Part shown: one piece after another, positions 40,970 to 50,188 of the stretch | Layout of the letters: each line of letters opens with the position of its first letter | Position numbering within the stretch: position 1 is the first letter of the stretch | Origin: Serpula lacrymans var. lacrymans S7.9 | Taxonomy: Eukaryota > Basidiomycota > Agaricomycetes > Boletales > Serpulaceae | Assembly (NCBI RefSeq): GCF_000218685.1 | Contig: NW_006763305.1 | Coordinates: forward strand, 1,762 to 65,761 | Reading direction: 5' to 3' | DNA: 64,000 nt | The notes under the pieces: generated by a model | Told to the model about the DNA's origin: nothing | What the model saw: the letters and a program-made list of their open reading frames with translations, nothing else | Database searches by the model: none | Translations under genes and position numbers: made by a program

Positions 40970-43900
40970 TTAATCGTTATCTTCATCATCTGAGTCGTTA
41001 TGCTCATAGTCAGGTTCATCTAGGTCGTTATCATGGTCATCCAGTTCGTCCAAGAGGGGCATAGAGTGGCGGTTGAAATAGGGAAGTAGGCGAAATGCTG
41101 CAATTCCTCTTCGTGATACTGATCCATCCATTTCTTTTAGAACATACGATCCTCCTTTAGTACGTCGCACAACTTCATAAGGGCCATTGTAACGAGGCTT
41201 TGCTTTACGATCCAGCTCTTTCTCAACCTGAGTATTCCGCACTAGAACAAGCTCTCCAGGCTGGTATTCGTTCTTGAACATCCTTCGTGCATAGAGTTTC
41301 TCAAACTGCGCTTTAGATCTGAGACGAGTTTTGCGTATAGTGAGTGCAGCTTGTTGCAAATCATCCTGTCTCTTTTCTAGTTGACGAATGCGCAGAGCAA
41401 TGAGGTCTTCTGTTGACATTGCAGTATGGAATCCATGAACAAGGAAAGTCGCTTCTGTCAGATCAAATGGTAGGACTGGGTCAACTCCGTGCAACAGATA
41501 AAAAGGGCTGAATCCAGTAGAACAACGAGTAGTGACCTTGTCTGCAAAGAAGGCATGATGGACCTTGGTTGGCCATAAATCGACATTCCCTTCACAGGAC
41601 TTGACAAGTGCTTCTCTTATGACAAAGTGTCCACGCTCAACAACACCATTTGCCTTGGAATTGTAGGGAGAAATGCAAATATGAGGGATCTGGTAACGTT
41701 CCACAAGCTCTTCAAATGCTCCTTTGACTTTGCTTCCATTATCTGTGACAACTTCTCCTATAGCTCCATAGCGACAGATGATTTCTTCCCAGAAAAAGCG
41801 AGCAAGATTATGTGCAGATGCTTTCTTCAATGCTCTTCCTTCTGCAGCAAGTGACAGATCATCTCTTGCAGCAACAAGATATCGATATCCTCTGGCCTTG
41901 GGCATGAGCATAATGTCGACATAGACTTTGGTGAAGATTGTAGAAGGTGATGAGATGGTAAGTGGGACTTCACTTTTGCGTACACTTCGAATCTGGCATT
42001 CATGGCAGGTGCGAATATGATGCTTGACATCCTGTAACATATGGGGCCAGTAAAAGCGCTCTCTGACTGTAGAGAATACACCATTGACTCCTCTGTGACC
42101 AAGCCTTTCATGTGCTTCAGTAAGGATGTGAAGTCGAAGGTCAGGATTGATGATGACTTTGAGAGGAGGAGCAGAGTGACGACGCTTGAACATGTTGTCT
42201 CCTTTCAAGAAGAATTGAAGTGATCGCTTGACAAAACACTTTTGAGCTTGAAGAGAGGAAAATATAGGCAGCTCCATAGTTTGAAGAAAGTGAAAGATTC
42301 GATGAAGGGTATCATACTGAGAAGAATCATTGTCAAGGAACGAAGGGAGTGACATAGGGTGATATGGGAGAGGTCTGGCAAGATCAACAAGAAGAGCAAT
42401 ATCATCAAGCCAATCATCTGATTCTTGAGCATCTTCAAAGTCTTCCTCTGTTGGTTGACGACGAGATAATGCATCAGGACCACGATGACGATCAGCAGGT
42501 ATGTGAATGAGCTTGAAATCAAAGAAAAGGATGCCCTGAATCCAACAATTGATAGTGGCATTAGGCTGAAGATCTGGGTCGTTGAGCATGCCTTTGATAT
42601 ACTTGGCATCCACCTCCACATGCAAGTGTTTTACTCCTGCAATGTAAAGGCAAAAATGACGAAGTGCTCTGAACAAACCATATAATTCTAGCTTGGGTTG
42701 ACTGTAATTTGCCTCTCTATCGTTCATGGGAATAGAGCCATAGCGAGCTGGACGCTTCCTTCCATTTTCATCAAGCTGGGAGAGGATAAAACCAACAGCA
42801 ATCTTACTGGTATCAACTGAAAGAACGACTGGGTTGTGTGACGAATAATTTATAGGGTGAAGTGCTGGTGCAGAAGATACTGCATGCTTCAGAGCATCAA
42901 ATGCTTCTTGTCTGCATTCATCCCATTGAAATTCAGCTCCTTTGCGATACAATTTTGTCAAGGGGCGTGCAAGAGCAGAGTAATTGCGGATCCAAATGTG
43001 AACTGTCCCACATAGACCAAGAAAACTGCGAATGTCTTTGGGAGTCTGGAGAATTGGCCATTTAAGAATCTTGTCCACCTTGGTACTGTCAGGGAGACGA
43101 CCTTCTGGGCAGCATACTTGTCCGACAATCACAACTTGAGGACAACATACTTGAGTCTTCTTTCCAGAGAAAGTTCTGCCAGCATGACCAACTCTATGCA
43201 TAATGCGATGAACATTAATGGCATGTTCCCATATAAATCTACGAATGCCAGGGTTGCCAGGAATAGTCTCTGGGTTGCCATCTGCATCTTTATAACGAGA
43301 AGTAGGTCCTTTGATTGGGAGGTCATCAACAAAGATATTGGCAATATGCGGAATTTTGTCTTGCAAGATGAAAGTCATGCAATTCTGGAATTCTGGAACG
43401 GAATTGGTGAATCCTATAGGCATAGAAGTAATCCTCAGAAGTCCTAGTGGCAATAGAAAAGAGGTAAGGTCACGACTGTCAGGGTGCACCTTTCGAGCAT
43501 CAAATCCCCAAAAAAGATCAAATACAGTATAGCATTGAGAACCAGCAAATGGCTCCACAAAGTCGTCAAGGATAGGTGGTACTCCTGAGTCTTTGATAGT
43601 GACTGCATTTAGTGACTGAAGATCATGGACGATGCGAATCTTGCCATTCTTCTTCTGAACGCAAAACCACTTAGAGCGATAAGACGACTGGCTAGGCTCA
43701 TAGACTCCAGCTTTGATTTTGTCTCTGAGCAATTCTATGACTTCATTCTTGATTCCAGGAGGAATAGGAATGTTCTTGTATTCCCAAGGGACATGTGGGA
43801 GAACAGGTATGACGTAGGGAGAGAAGTAGTCTTCTCTGAACGTTCCTCTGTCAGTTTCCTCGAAGGCAAGACTGCGCTGATTGAGTATCATGATGTGAGC

Positions 43901-44182
43901 GAAAAGCTTTTCTTCTTCTGGCCATAAGAATCCATCAGAGTTTAGCTTCATTTCGTCATAAAGGCGCTCCTTGGTGAGCTTCGGCGTGGGAATGAATTCT
44001 GGGGGAAGGACAGGAAGGGGTGGGAGCGAAAGGAGTGGGTCTTCTGGAAATGACCGAGTGACACGTGCGTCTTCTGGGAATACTCCAGGAACAGGTTTGA
44101 CTTTGCGATCAACACGTTTGTAAGCTCCAAAACTCGACCAATCGGGTGCTGGTACAGGTATAGGGTCCACAATGTCTATCAT
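40970..44182 (-). CDS. Gypsy pol: reverse transcriptase, RNase H, integrase
   Basis: From ATG 44182 (MIDIVDPIPVPAPDW) this is about 1070 codons without a stop. RT: FCVQKKNGKIRIVHDLQSLN, FDLFWGFDARKVHP, and the active site FVDDLPIKGP with both Asp kept. RNase H: VVLSVDTSKIAVGFILSQLD, PKLELYGLFRALRHF and HRGPDALSRR. Integrase: HERLGHRGVNGV with CHECQIRS (zinc part), VDIMLMPKARGYRYLV, VVTDNGSKVKGAFEEL and ANGVVERGHFVIREALV (DDE core). The acidic tail lacks a chromodomain. An open frame extends upstream to 44251 without an ATG. TTTTGTTTTAG at about 44193 could be a splice acceptor joining it to gag. Catalytic residues look intact, so it may be recently active. Confidence 0.9.
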   Translation of the reverse strand: MIDIVDPIPVPAPDWSSFGAYKRVDRKVKPVPGVFPEDARVTRSFPEDPLLSLPPLPVLPPEFIPTPKLTKERLYDEMKLNSDGFLWPEEEKLFAHIMILNQRSLAFEETDRGTFREDYFSPYVIPVLPHVPWEYKNIPIPPGIKNEVIELLRDKIKAGVYEPSQSSYRSKWFCVQKKNGKIRIVHDLQSLNAVTIKDSGVPPILDDFVEPFAGSQCYTVFDLFWGFDARKVHPDSRDLTSFLLPLGLLRITSMPIGFTNSVPEFQNCMTFILQDKIPHIANIFVDDLPIKGPTSRYKDADGNPETIPGNPGIRRFIWEHAINVHRIMHRVGHAGRTFSGKKTQVCCPQVVIVGQVCCPEGRLPDSTKVDKILKWPILQTPKDIRSFLGLCGTVHIWIRNYSALARPLTKLYRKGAEFQWDECRQEAFDALKHAVSSAPALHPINYSSHNPVVLSVDTSKIAVGFILSQLDENGRKRPARYGSIPMNDREANYSQPKLELYGLFRALRHFCLYIAGVKHLHVEVDAKYIKGMLNDPDLQPNATINCWIQGILFFDFKLIHIPADRHRGPDALSRRQPTEEDFEDAQESDDWLDDIALLVDLARPLPYHPMSLPSFLDNDSSQYDTLHRIFHFLQTMELPIFSSLQAQKCFVKRSLQFFLKGDNMFKRRHSAPPLKVIINPDLRLHILTEAHERLGHRGVNGVFSTVRERFYWPHMLQDVKHHIRTCHECQIRSVRKSEVPLTISSPSTIFTKVYVDIMLMPKARGYRYLVAARDDLSLAAEGRALKKASAHNLARFFWEEIICRYGAIGEVVTDNGSKVKGAFEELVERYQIPHICISPYNSKANGVVERGHFVIREALVKSCEGNVDLWPTKVHHAFFADKVTTRCSTGFSPFYLLHGVDPVLPFDLTEATFLVHGFHTAMSTEDLIALRIRQLEKRQDDLQQAALTIRKTRLRSKAQFEKLYARRMFKNEYQPGELVLVRNTQVEKELDRKAKPRYNGPYEVVRRTKGGSYVLKEMDGSVSRRGIAAFRLLPYFNRHSMPLLDELDDHDNDLDEPDYEHNDSDDEDND

Positions 44183-44482
44183 GTAACTAGGGCTAAAACA
44201 AAAAGTGTTCAAAGAAGGAAAGTGCCGTGGTAGTTTTGCGTCATCTCTCACCGAATAGGATAGGGATGAGGTCGGAAGTTTTACAAGGGGGAAGGAAAAA
44301 GATCAGATAAGAACGAAAGGGGAACATAGACAATAGAAAAAGAAGTTGGTACAAGAGTAAAGGAAAGAAAAACCGGATAACATAGAAATCCAAGAGGCCA
44401 TTTTGTACAAGTAATAGATATATAACAAGAAAGAAGAAAAAGGGAAAAGGTGGCATATGGTCCAAGAGCGCTGAATGGAGTG
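44183..44482 (-). other. Gag-pol spacer, possible intron
   Basis: About 300 nt between the gag stop and the pol ATG. Minus strand GTAGATGCTGG follows the small frame's stop at about 44526, and TTTTGTTTTAG ends at about 44193. If spliced, an intron of roughly 330 nt would be removed. The stretch is T-rich and otherwise non-coding. Confidence 0.35.
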
Positions 44483-47400
44483 TTAAGTAAGAAAGGAATA
44501 TAGAAATGTATCACCAGCATCTACCTTAAACTTCAACTGCGGCACTAGCAAGTACCTCAGTGCTAGTGGTGAATGTGGATGCACTGGATGGATGAGTTGT
44601 CCTGTTGTGGAGGTGAATAACCTCAACACGTTCTCGTCGACAATAAGCACGAATATGAGGGAAGACAAAACCGTAGAAGAGGGCGAGGACAAGTAACACT
44701 CCCACCACAATCTCGATGATGAGAGCTTCTTTAGTAATATGAAACCCTTCGAGCCAGGACATGTTAGGTGCTTGTAATGCTCGATGTAAGCGTTTAGGAT
44801 GGAGTGAAGATGTGTTAGAATCGGGGTAGAATTTCTGGCACTGGTGTGAATAATTGATAATGGCTGAGCTGATGGTGACGTGGGAAAATGATGATAATGA
44901 TGCATGGAAGTTCGAAGATAAGGAGTAATATTGGATGATATATTGATGGAAGGTTGATGCTCCACTCCTATTGTTGTGGAGAAGGATAAGTGAAGGGGCA
45001 TTGAGGATTCAATCTCCCTTTCATCCTCTTGACTATCATTGCGAATAGTATGCATGAGTGTGCGATTATGGTGCATGAGTGTGCGATTATCAGGAGAAAG
45101 TGACGAAGCAATAGTAGCATTGGTAGAGGATGGTGATGGGGGTGAGTCACTGATATTTGATGGTAACTGTTGACGTGAATATGGGGGTGGTGATTCAGAA
45201 TCAGTGGATGAGTCATCATTAATTAATCCATTTATATGATTGTGTATCGGCTCCGAATTGGATTCTTGTATTACCTCCACCGTCACATTGACTTGACCAT
45301 TCATATCACGTGATGGAGGTCCATTTATATCTTCATTAGTGGGAATTGGAAATGACTCTGTTTGAGGAAAGAAGCGAATATGTGCAGTTCCTGAGCGACT
45401 GATAATAGATTGTGCTCTTCCAGGTCCATGATTCTGGTCAAATCGCAAATGAGCATGGAGTAGGACATAATCCGCATAAAGGTTGTGGTTTTCATCGAAG
45501 CCATGGTGTCCTCTCATGACATAGTCTGAAGTTATTGAGAGTGAGCTCATGTTGTGACGATATTGAAGGTTGTTCAGTAGACCAAAAATAGCAGACCTTT
45601 CATCTTCCCTGATTGAGCGAATATAGTCAGAGAATGTTTCAAAGGTACTGGCATTGGGGATAGGGATGGAGGCTTCAATAGTTTCTTCTAGACGAGTCTC
45701 CAGGTCTTCCAGTGCTCTGAGAGTACTAGAATTTTCGATTGAACCAATTGGGAAATTATTTGGAACAGGCACAGTTTCTTCTTCTGGGGTGACACTTTCA
45801 GCAGCAGTTTCCGATTCATCGGTATTTCCATCTAGATCTTCTCCATTGAAGTCATAGTCCGTGACTAAGAAGCTGGATACTGTATCGGATACTCCAGATA
45901 CTGGTTTGACATAGTGAATAGGACGATAATCTGATGATACCTTGACTTCCAGAGCAGGGTTTTTGATTTTGCCATCCTTTCTGAATACGAGATAAGTGCC
46001 ATTAAGTCTCTCTTCAATGCTGACATAGTTCCCATGCGTCCATAGTCGTCCAAGAAGTAGATTGTATCCAGTGTCTTTCCCAACAAAGATATTGGCATAA
46101 GTTTTGACTTCTCCGCAGTATAAAGCCACATTGTTGACTAGACCATCAAGTCTACCAAATCCTCCATTGGCATCTTTGACTACAGGTCGAAGACTAGTAT
46201 CCATGGGAAGGCGAATGAGATTTTCCCAAATAGTGCGACTGACTATATTGAGAGCAGACCCTGAATCAACAATTGCTGAAATAGTTTCGCCATTAGAGGT
46301 AACAGGGACACGAATGAGGTCGGCATGAGTGATGGCAAGAAGTGATTCAGCTGTCAAGCTTTGGGGGTTGTTGTCTAGTCCAAAATTAACGCGCTTGGGT
46401 TTCATCATTTCTTGGAGATTCTGGGAAACTTCTTTTGATAGACCAATGACATTACCAATAGATAGTGGGATAGGGGTGCTGAGAATTTGATCAATGATGG
46501 CTTTGGAGTCAAGATTCTGTGAAAGAGTAGATGAAGTCTTGAGCTGTTTCTTCTGTTTATCGGCAGGGGGATTCTTCTTGGTGTTTTGGGAAGCATCTTC
46601 CATGATTACATCGTCATTAGTGGGATCAAAGATAGGCTGTGCAATATCAAAGATGTGTGGCTTTGACGGGGCAGGTGCTATGGTTGGAACGGCAGGCTTC
46701 TCTTCTTCTTTCTTCTTTCCTTTTACAGCTTTGGCCCAATCTGGTTTAGGAGGAATGTAGACACCATCAAAGACTTGCTTGCGCTTCTCCTTAGACACTC
46801 TGTCTGGACGATCCACTGCATAGACAGGCTCTTCATCTGAATCAGAATCAGAGTCAGCTACTTCAGCAATGGACATAAAAGAAGTCGTAGTGAGGAGGTT
46901 AGACTTGGGGATAGTGCGATGTACAGCAGTTGCTATAGGTTCCTCTCTTGATCGCATGATCCTAGACCCATCAGACATGACAAAGCGGCCAGTGTCATCC
47001 TTCTTGACAATTCCCTTTGACAGTAAGTCAAGCATATCTGCACATTCATTGACTCCATGACCAGTTTTTCCGCATCCATAGCAAAGGAAGGGAACACGAG
47101 GTGCTGTAGGCAGAGTGGCAGTGGGTGGAGCAGTAGGCTGAGTGGGTAAGTTGCTGCTTCCTTGAGAGGATCGAGATGGTCTGGCTGACTGGTTCATGAA
47201 AGTGGGAGGGCGAAGTATAAGTCGAGCATCAGTGTCAAGCTTGATAGCACGATAGTAGAGCAGAGGATAGTTAGGATCTTCAATTGTCATAGAACCCAAC
47301 TTCTTGATAAGGGTTTCTACTTCATCCTGTTTGACAGCAGTGTGCTCTTCTTCGTCTAAAGAGTGAAGGGTTTTCTTCGACTTGGAAGGACTCAACAACT

Positions 47401-48175
47401 TTCTCTCTTTCTCTGTCTCAGAGGTGCGCTTTTTCTCTTTCTTCTGCTTGGTGGTTTTCCTGATATAACGAGGTGGTTCTTCCTCTTTGTCAGAGTCAGA
47501 AGAATCGTCCGAAGAACTGGAAGAGTTCTCTGAATCCGAGTCTGAATCCGAATTATCAGAGTCAAAATCTTCATCATCAAAGCGATCTCTGCGAAGGACA
47601 TGCTCTACAGCCTTGACAACATCATCAAAGACAAAAGGCTGGGAGAGATCAAGGGTAGGATCTCTCTGTAGAAGTCTATTTTCAACGCAATGACGAAGGG
47701 TTTTGGGTAGTCCTTTCCAGAAGAAGCGATTGAATATGTCCTGAGTGATTTTGGATTTGGCAAGAAGCCATCCTCCAACACAAACATACTTCCTCATGTA
47801 GCTCTTGAAATCGTCCAGAGAGCCCATTTTCTTCTTGTGCGAAGCATCGACCAGCTGTTTAAGATGATGCTCTTTAAATTTGGCCTCTGCTTTTGCAGCA
47901 TCAAAGTACTGGAGAATTTCGTCTTTGAGACTGTTCCATGAGGGCGTAATGAAGTGCTTCATTCCTTCAATAATTTCGCGAACATATGTGGAGCAGTATT
48001 GGAGAATGCTTGAGCATTTTTCATCGTCAGCAGTGACATTGTTTGCATGACAGATACGCTCATAGTGGAGAACAAAATCCCTGACACGAGTATAGTCTTC
48101 CTTGAACTTCTTAGGAGCATAACGAGTGCCAGGAATTGGCATAGTGATGACTGAGAGAGTAGTAGGTTGATTCAT
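44483..48175 (-). CDS. Gypsy gag-protease polyprotein (1230 aa)
   Basis: Starts MNQPTTLSVITMPIPG. Capsid-like part: DYTRVRDFVLHYERICHANN, FDAAKAEAKFKEHHLKQLVD. Then an acidic Ser/Asp run (about 225-255) and a CCHC knuckle FLCYGCGKTGHGVNECADM (C-x2-C-x4-H-x4-C). The aspartic protease is AIVDSGSALNIVSRTIWENL, with the DSG active site intact. The last 370 or so residues after the protease are Ser/His/Pro-rich and I do not recognise them. Their far end overlaps the small membrane-protein frame and may not be the real reading. Gag packages the RNA, and the protease matures gag and pol. Confidence 0.85.
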   Translation of the reverse strand: MNQPTTLSVITMPIPGTRYAPKKFKEDYTRVRDFVLHYERICHANNVTADDEKCSSILQYCSTYVREIIEGMKHFITPSWNSLKDEILQYFDAAKAEAKFKEHHLKQLVDASHKKKMGSLDDFKSYMRKYVCVGGWLLAKSKITQDIFNRFFWKGLPKTLRHCVENRLLQRDPTLDLSQPFVFDDVVKAVEHVLRRDRFDDEDFDSDNSDSDSDSENSSSSSDDSSDSDKEEEPPRYIRKTTKQKKEKKRTSETEKERKLLSPSKSKKTLHSLDEEEHTAVKQDEVETLIKKLGSMTIEDPNYPLLYYRAIKLDTDARLILRPPTFMNQSARPSRSSQGSSNLPTQPTAPPTATLPTAPRVPFLCYGCGKTGHGVNECADMLDLLSKGIVKKDDTGRFVMSDGSRIMRSREEPIATAVHRTIPKSNLLTTTSFMSIAEVADSDSDSDEEPVYAVDRPDRVSKEKRKQVFDGVYIPPKPDWAKAVKGKKKEEEKPAVPTIAPAPSKPHIFDIAQPIFDPTNDDVIMEDASQNTKKNPPADKQKKQLKTSSTLSQNLDSKAIIDQILSTPIPLSIGNVIGLSKEVSQNLQEMMKPKRVNFGLDNNPQSLTAESLLAITHADLIRVPVTSNGETISAIVDSGSALNIVSRTIWENLIRLPMDTSLRPVVKDANGGFGRLDGLVNNVALYCGEVKTYANIFVGKDTGYNLLLGRLWTHGNYVSIEERLNGTYLVFRKDGKIKNPALEVKVSSDYRPIHYVKPVSGVSDTVSSFLVTDYDFNGEDLDGNTDESETAAESVTPEEETVPVPNNFPIGSIENSSTLRALEDLETRLEETIEASIPIPNASTFETFSDYIRSIREDERSAIFGLLNNLQYRHNMSSLSITSDYVMRGHHGFDENHNLYADYVLLHAHLRFDQNHGPGRAQSIISRSGTAHIRFFPQTESFPIPTNEDINGPPSRDMNGQVNVTVEVIQESNSEPIHNHINGLINDDSSTDSESPPPYSRQQLPSNISDSPPSPSSTNATIASSLSPDNRTLMHHNRTLMHTIRNDSQEDEREIESSMPLHLSFSTTIGVEHQPSINISSNITPYLRTSMHHYHHFPTSPSAQPLSIIHTSARNSTPILTHLHSILNAYIEHYKHLTCPGSKGFILLKKLSSSRLWWECYLSSPSSTVLSSLIFVLIVDENVLRLFTSTTGQLIHPVHPHSPLALRYLLVPQLKFKVDAGDTFLYSFLT
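44526..44762 (-). CDS. Small single-span membrane protein frame overlapping gag end
   Basis: 78 codons from ATG 44762, in a different frame from gag. MSWLEGFHITKEALIIEIVV leads into a strong membrane segment (VVGVLLVLALFYGFVF), then a basic stretch (RAYCRRERVEVIHLHNR) and a Ser/Thr-rich tail. The layout suggests a type III or tail-basic membrane protein. I know no homologue. It lies where an env-like or accessory gene would be, before pol. It could be chance, since it is short. Confidence 0.35.
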   Translation of the reverse strand: MSWLEGFHITKEALIIEIVVGVLLVLALFYGFVFPHIRAYCRRERVEVIHLHNRTTHPSSASTFTTSTEVLASAAVEV

Positions 48176-48350
48176 AGTGAAAAATATAGGGGGTAAACGC
48201 GAAGCTTGCTGAGTAGGAGCTGGTACAGAAATTGAGTTACTGGAAGAGAGGGATGGGACAGATAAAGCGGTGGGTGAGATAGAAGGTGTAGATGATGAAT
48301 TAGACAGTGATGGTGATGAAATGGTTGGTATTTAGCTTGAAGGAAACCAC

Positions 48351-48368
48351 CCCTCGCGGTGGGCTCCA
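48351..48368 (-). promoter_or_regulatory. Primer binding site of the gypsy element
   Basis: Two bases after the 5' LTR end, the minus strand reads TGGAGCCCACCGCGAGGG. The leading TGG is what pairs with the CCA end of a tRNA primer. I cannot name the tRNA from sequence alone. Confidence 0.6.
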
Positions 48369-48915
48369 ATTGTCGATGATGAGAACTGTTGTTAGAAAAC
48401 CACACACAAAACAAACTAACACACAATCCTCCCAGATTCCACGGAACTTGTTTATGGGCTTTGCCTCCTAGAACAGTGGAGTGGTCTGGTTGTTCGTGGG
48501 GTGGTACGTATAAAGATCCTTCAAAGTAAAACCCAGAGGTGTATGAGTGTGGGTTTTGAGGAGGAGGGATAGTTGAATTTATAGAAGATAGGGGCTTAGT
48601 GACGAGTATAGATGAGCACTACCTTGCTAATCGTAGCACAAGGTAGGTTTGAGAACAACGAGGATGATGAGGTGACGAGGTTCCCAGTGATAGCAGGCTC
48701 CTGACGCACAAACTGTAGTGCTCAGAAGGACTCTAATCGAAGGGGATGACAATCACTTTCAAAAAGTGACGAGTGACGATGACAGCAGTTAACAGTGGTA
48801 GAAGTGGGAAGTGTTGTGACCACTCTGGATCACAAGTAGTAGAGTAGTGAACTTGAGAGTAGAGAAGAAGTCTGGATTGGATTTCTTGTTGTTTTTACAA
48901 GGTAAAATACAGGGG

Positions 48916-48923
48916 TTTATATA
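48916..48923 (-). promoter_or_regulatory. TATA box of the gypsy 5' LTR
   Basis: TATATAAA on the minus strand, followed by CCCCTGTATTTTACC. It is conserved in all LTR-A copies (for example 374-381, 35327-35334). Probable core promoter for the element's RNA. Confidence 0.6.
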
Positions 48924-49334
48924 GTAAAAGAGAAGTAGGCTATGCACAGTATAGCTGTGCAAAAAGAATGAGAAAGAATATGAAGGAAGGAATGTACGCT
49001 GACAAATCCTGCGTAGGTAGTACAGGATAAGATTGTCAAAAAAAGGAAAAGAAAGGGATAGAACAATAAATGCTGTGAGTAATGTCACAGGTTTGTACAG
49101 CCATAAAGTAAAGTCCAATAGCAAAAAGAGAGCAGGAAAATCATGATGTCATGGGAAGATGCAGTAAAAAAAGGGCAAGGAAAAACACTATCAGTATCAA
49201 CACAGTTCCTTTATTGTCAGTCAGGCATTCTAAAAAAATATGTGTCCATAAAAATGATTCAAAAATCAAAAATAATTGCACTGTAAATGAATGTTCTGCT
49301 GAAAAAAAAGAAACTGGAGCCACCGGTCCACCAC

Positions 49335-49877
49335 CTAGTCCAAATCCGACAGTTCCATGGCCTTACCAATGGACTGGTTGTGTTGGACCACCTGATCAAA
49401 CGAGGGAGGGAGAGGAGTAGTTCCAATTTGGAACAAGTGAGTCCCAGGCAGCGTGTGGTAGGTGTAGCTGTAGCGAAGACGATGGACAAAAGATAAGTGT
49501 ACCCAAGTGAATGGGACAGCGATGAACATGGGCGACGCAAGGGGATGAACCTTCTCCAGCTCAAAAATTACCCACCCACGCTCCAACCAGGCAAGACGAG
49601 CGACCGATGTTTTGATAGTATATGATGGCAGATCGACGTCATGAAGATGGACCTGTTGCCCTATTTGGACCGGCCGCCGGGGCTTTGCTGATATCAGCAG
49701 TGGCACGTGGTGGTCAACGGATCGGCGACGGAAGCGGATAGGAAGTGGTGACATCAGAAATGGTGGGGGAGCAAAGAAGATGAGGAGGAGGAGGGTGGAG
49801 GTGACGAGGAGGTGAACTAAAATGGGGACCCAGAAACGACCGTCGGGTGAGAATAAAAAGGAGAGGAAGGGGCCCAT
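49335..49877 (-). CDS. LTR-embedded ORF, copy a, possible membrane protein (180 aa)
   Basis: The frame is in sense orientation in U3. Its ATG is 312 nt from the LTR start and about 415 nt of U3 remain between its stop and the TATA box. The protein starts MGPFLSFLFSPDGRFW. A membrane segment follows (PILVHLLVTSTLLLLIFF) at residues 18-35. Then comes a basic linker (PIRFRRRSVDHHV) and a soluble part with SYTIKTSVARLAWLERGW, EKVHPLASPMFIAVPFTW and YHTLPGTHLFQIG. The frame also stays open for 65 codons upstream of this ATG. Two full copies keep it open (3566-4087 and here). I know no homologue. RNA made from the 5' LTR would carry it at its 3' end. Confidence 0.4.
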   Translation of the reverse strand: MGPFLSFLFSPDGRFWVPILVHLLVTSTLLLLIFFAPPPFLMSPLPIRFRRRSVDHHVPLLISAKPRRPVQIGQQVHLHDVDLPSYTIKTSVARLAWLERGWVIFELEKVHPLASPMFIAVPFTWVHLSFVHRLRYSYTYHTLPGTHLFQIGTTPLPPSFDQVVQHNQSIGKAMELSDLD

Positions 49878-50188
49878 GGTGGGGCTAGGCAAAGGAAGGG
49901 GAGTAAGGGAAACGACAAAAGCGAGGGCGCAATGCAATGTGTAGCCAGTGGCGACGCGAAAATTTGCCGAAATGCCGAAATGCGGAAAGTACCGGATGGA
50001 AAAGCAAAGGTGAGCGTGACTGGATTGCCTAATAGAGGTGGTGCTGATCAGCCACAAGTTCAAAAAGGGCAATATTAATTACTATTCCACGTGGCACTGT
50101 GCCTGTGTGGCGCAAAGGCGAGTCTTTTTGAATATTTGCTTCATTATTGACACCTGTCCATGCTACCAATCAACTTTGGTGCATGACA

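Larger units (their letters stand above)
39519..50188 (-). mobile_element. Nearly complete Ty3/gypsy retrotransposon with LTR-A ends (10.7 kb)
   Basis: Minus strand order: LTR (50188-48371), primer binding site, gag-protease (48175-44483), small membrane frame (44762-44526), RT-RNaseH-integrase (44182-40970), LTR (40847-39519). Both long frames are open. The two LTRs differ strongly (1818 and 1329 bp). No polypurine tract is evident before the left LTR, and the flanks differ (AACAC left, CCGGA right). The left end is therefore probably recombinant rather than an original pair. Confidence 0.85.
48371..50188 (-). repeat. LTR-A at the 5' end of the gypsy element (1818 bp)
   Basis: Minus strand TGTCATGCACC... 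to ...CTCATCATCGACA, the longest LTR-A copy. TATATAAA is at 48916-48923 (minus), about 1270 nt into the LTR, which puts U3 at about 1.3 kb. The palindrome TGCACAG...CTGTGCA lies just upstream of it. The right flank is CCGG. The U3 holds the frame at 49335-49877. Confidence 0.9.

Noticed and set aside
45000..48000. Several plus-strand frames of 60-90 codons opposite gag
   Set aside because: They are mirror images of the long gag frame with no ATG context, homology or conservation of their own.
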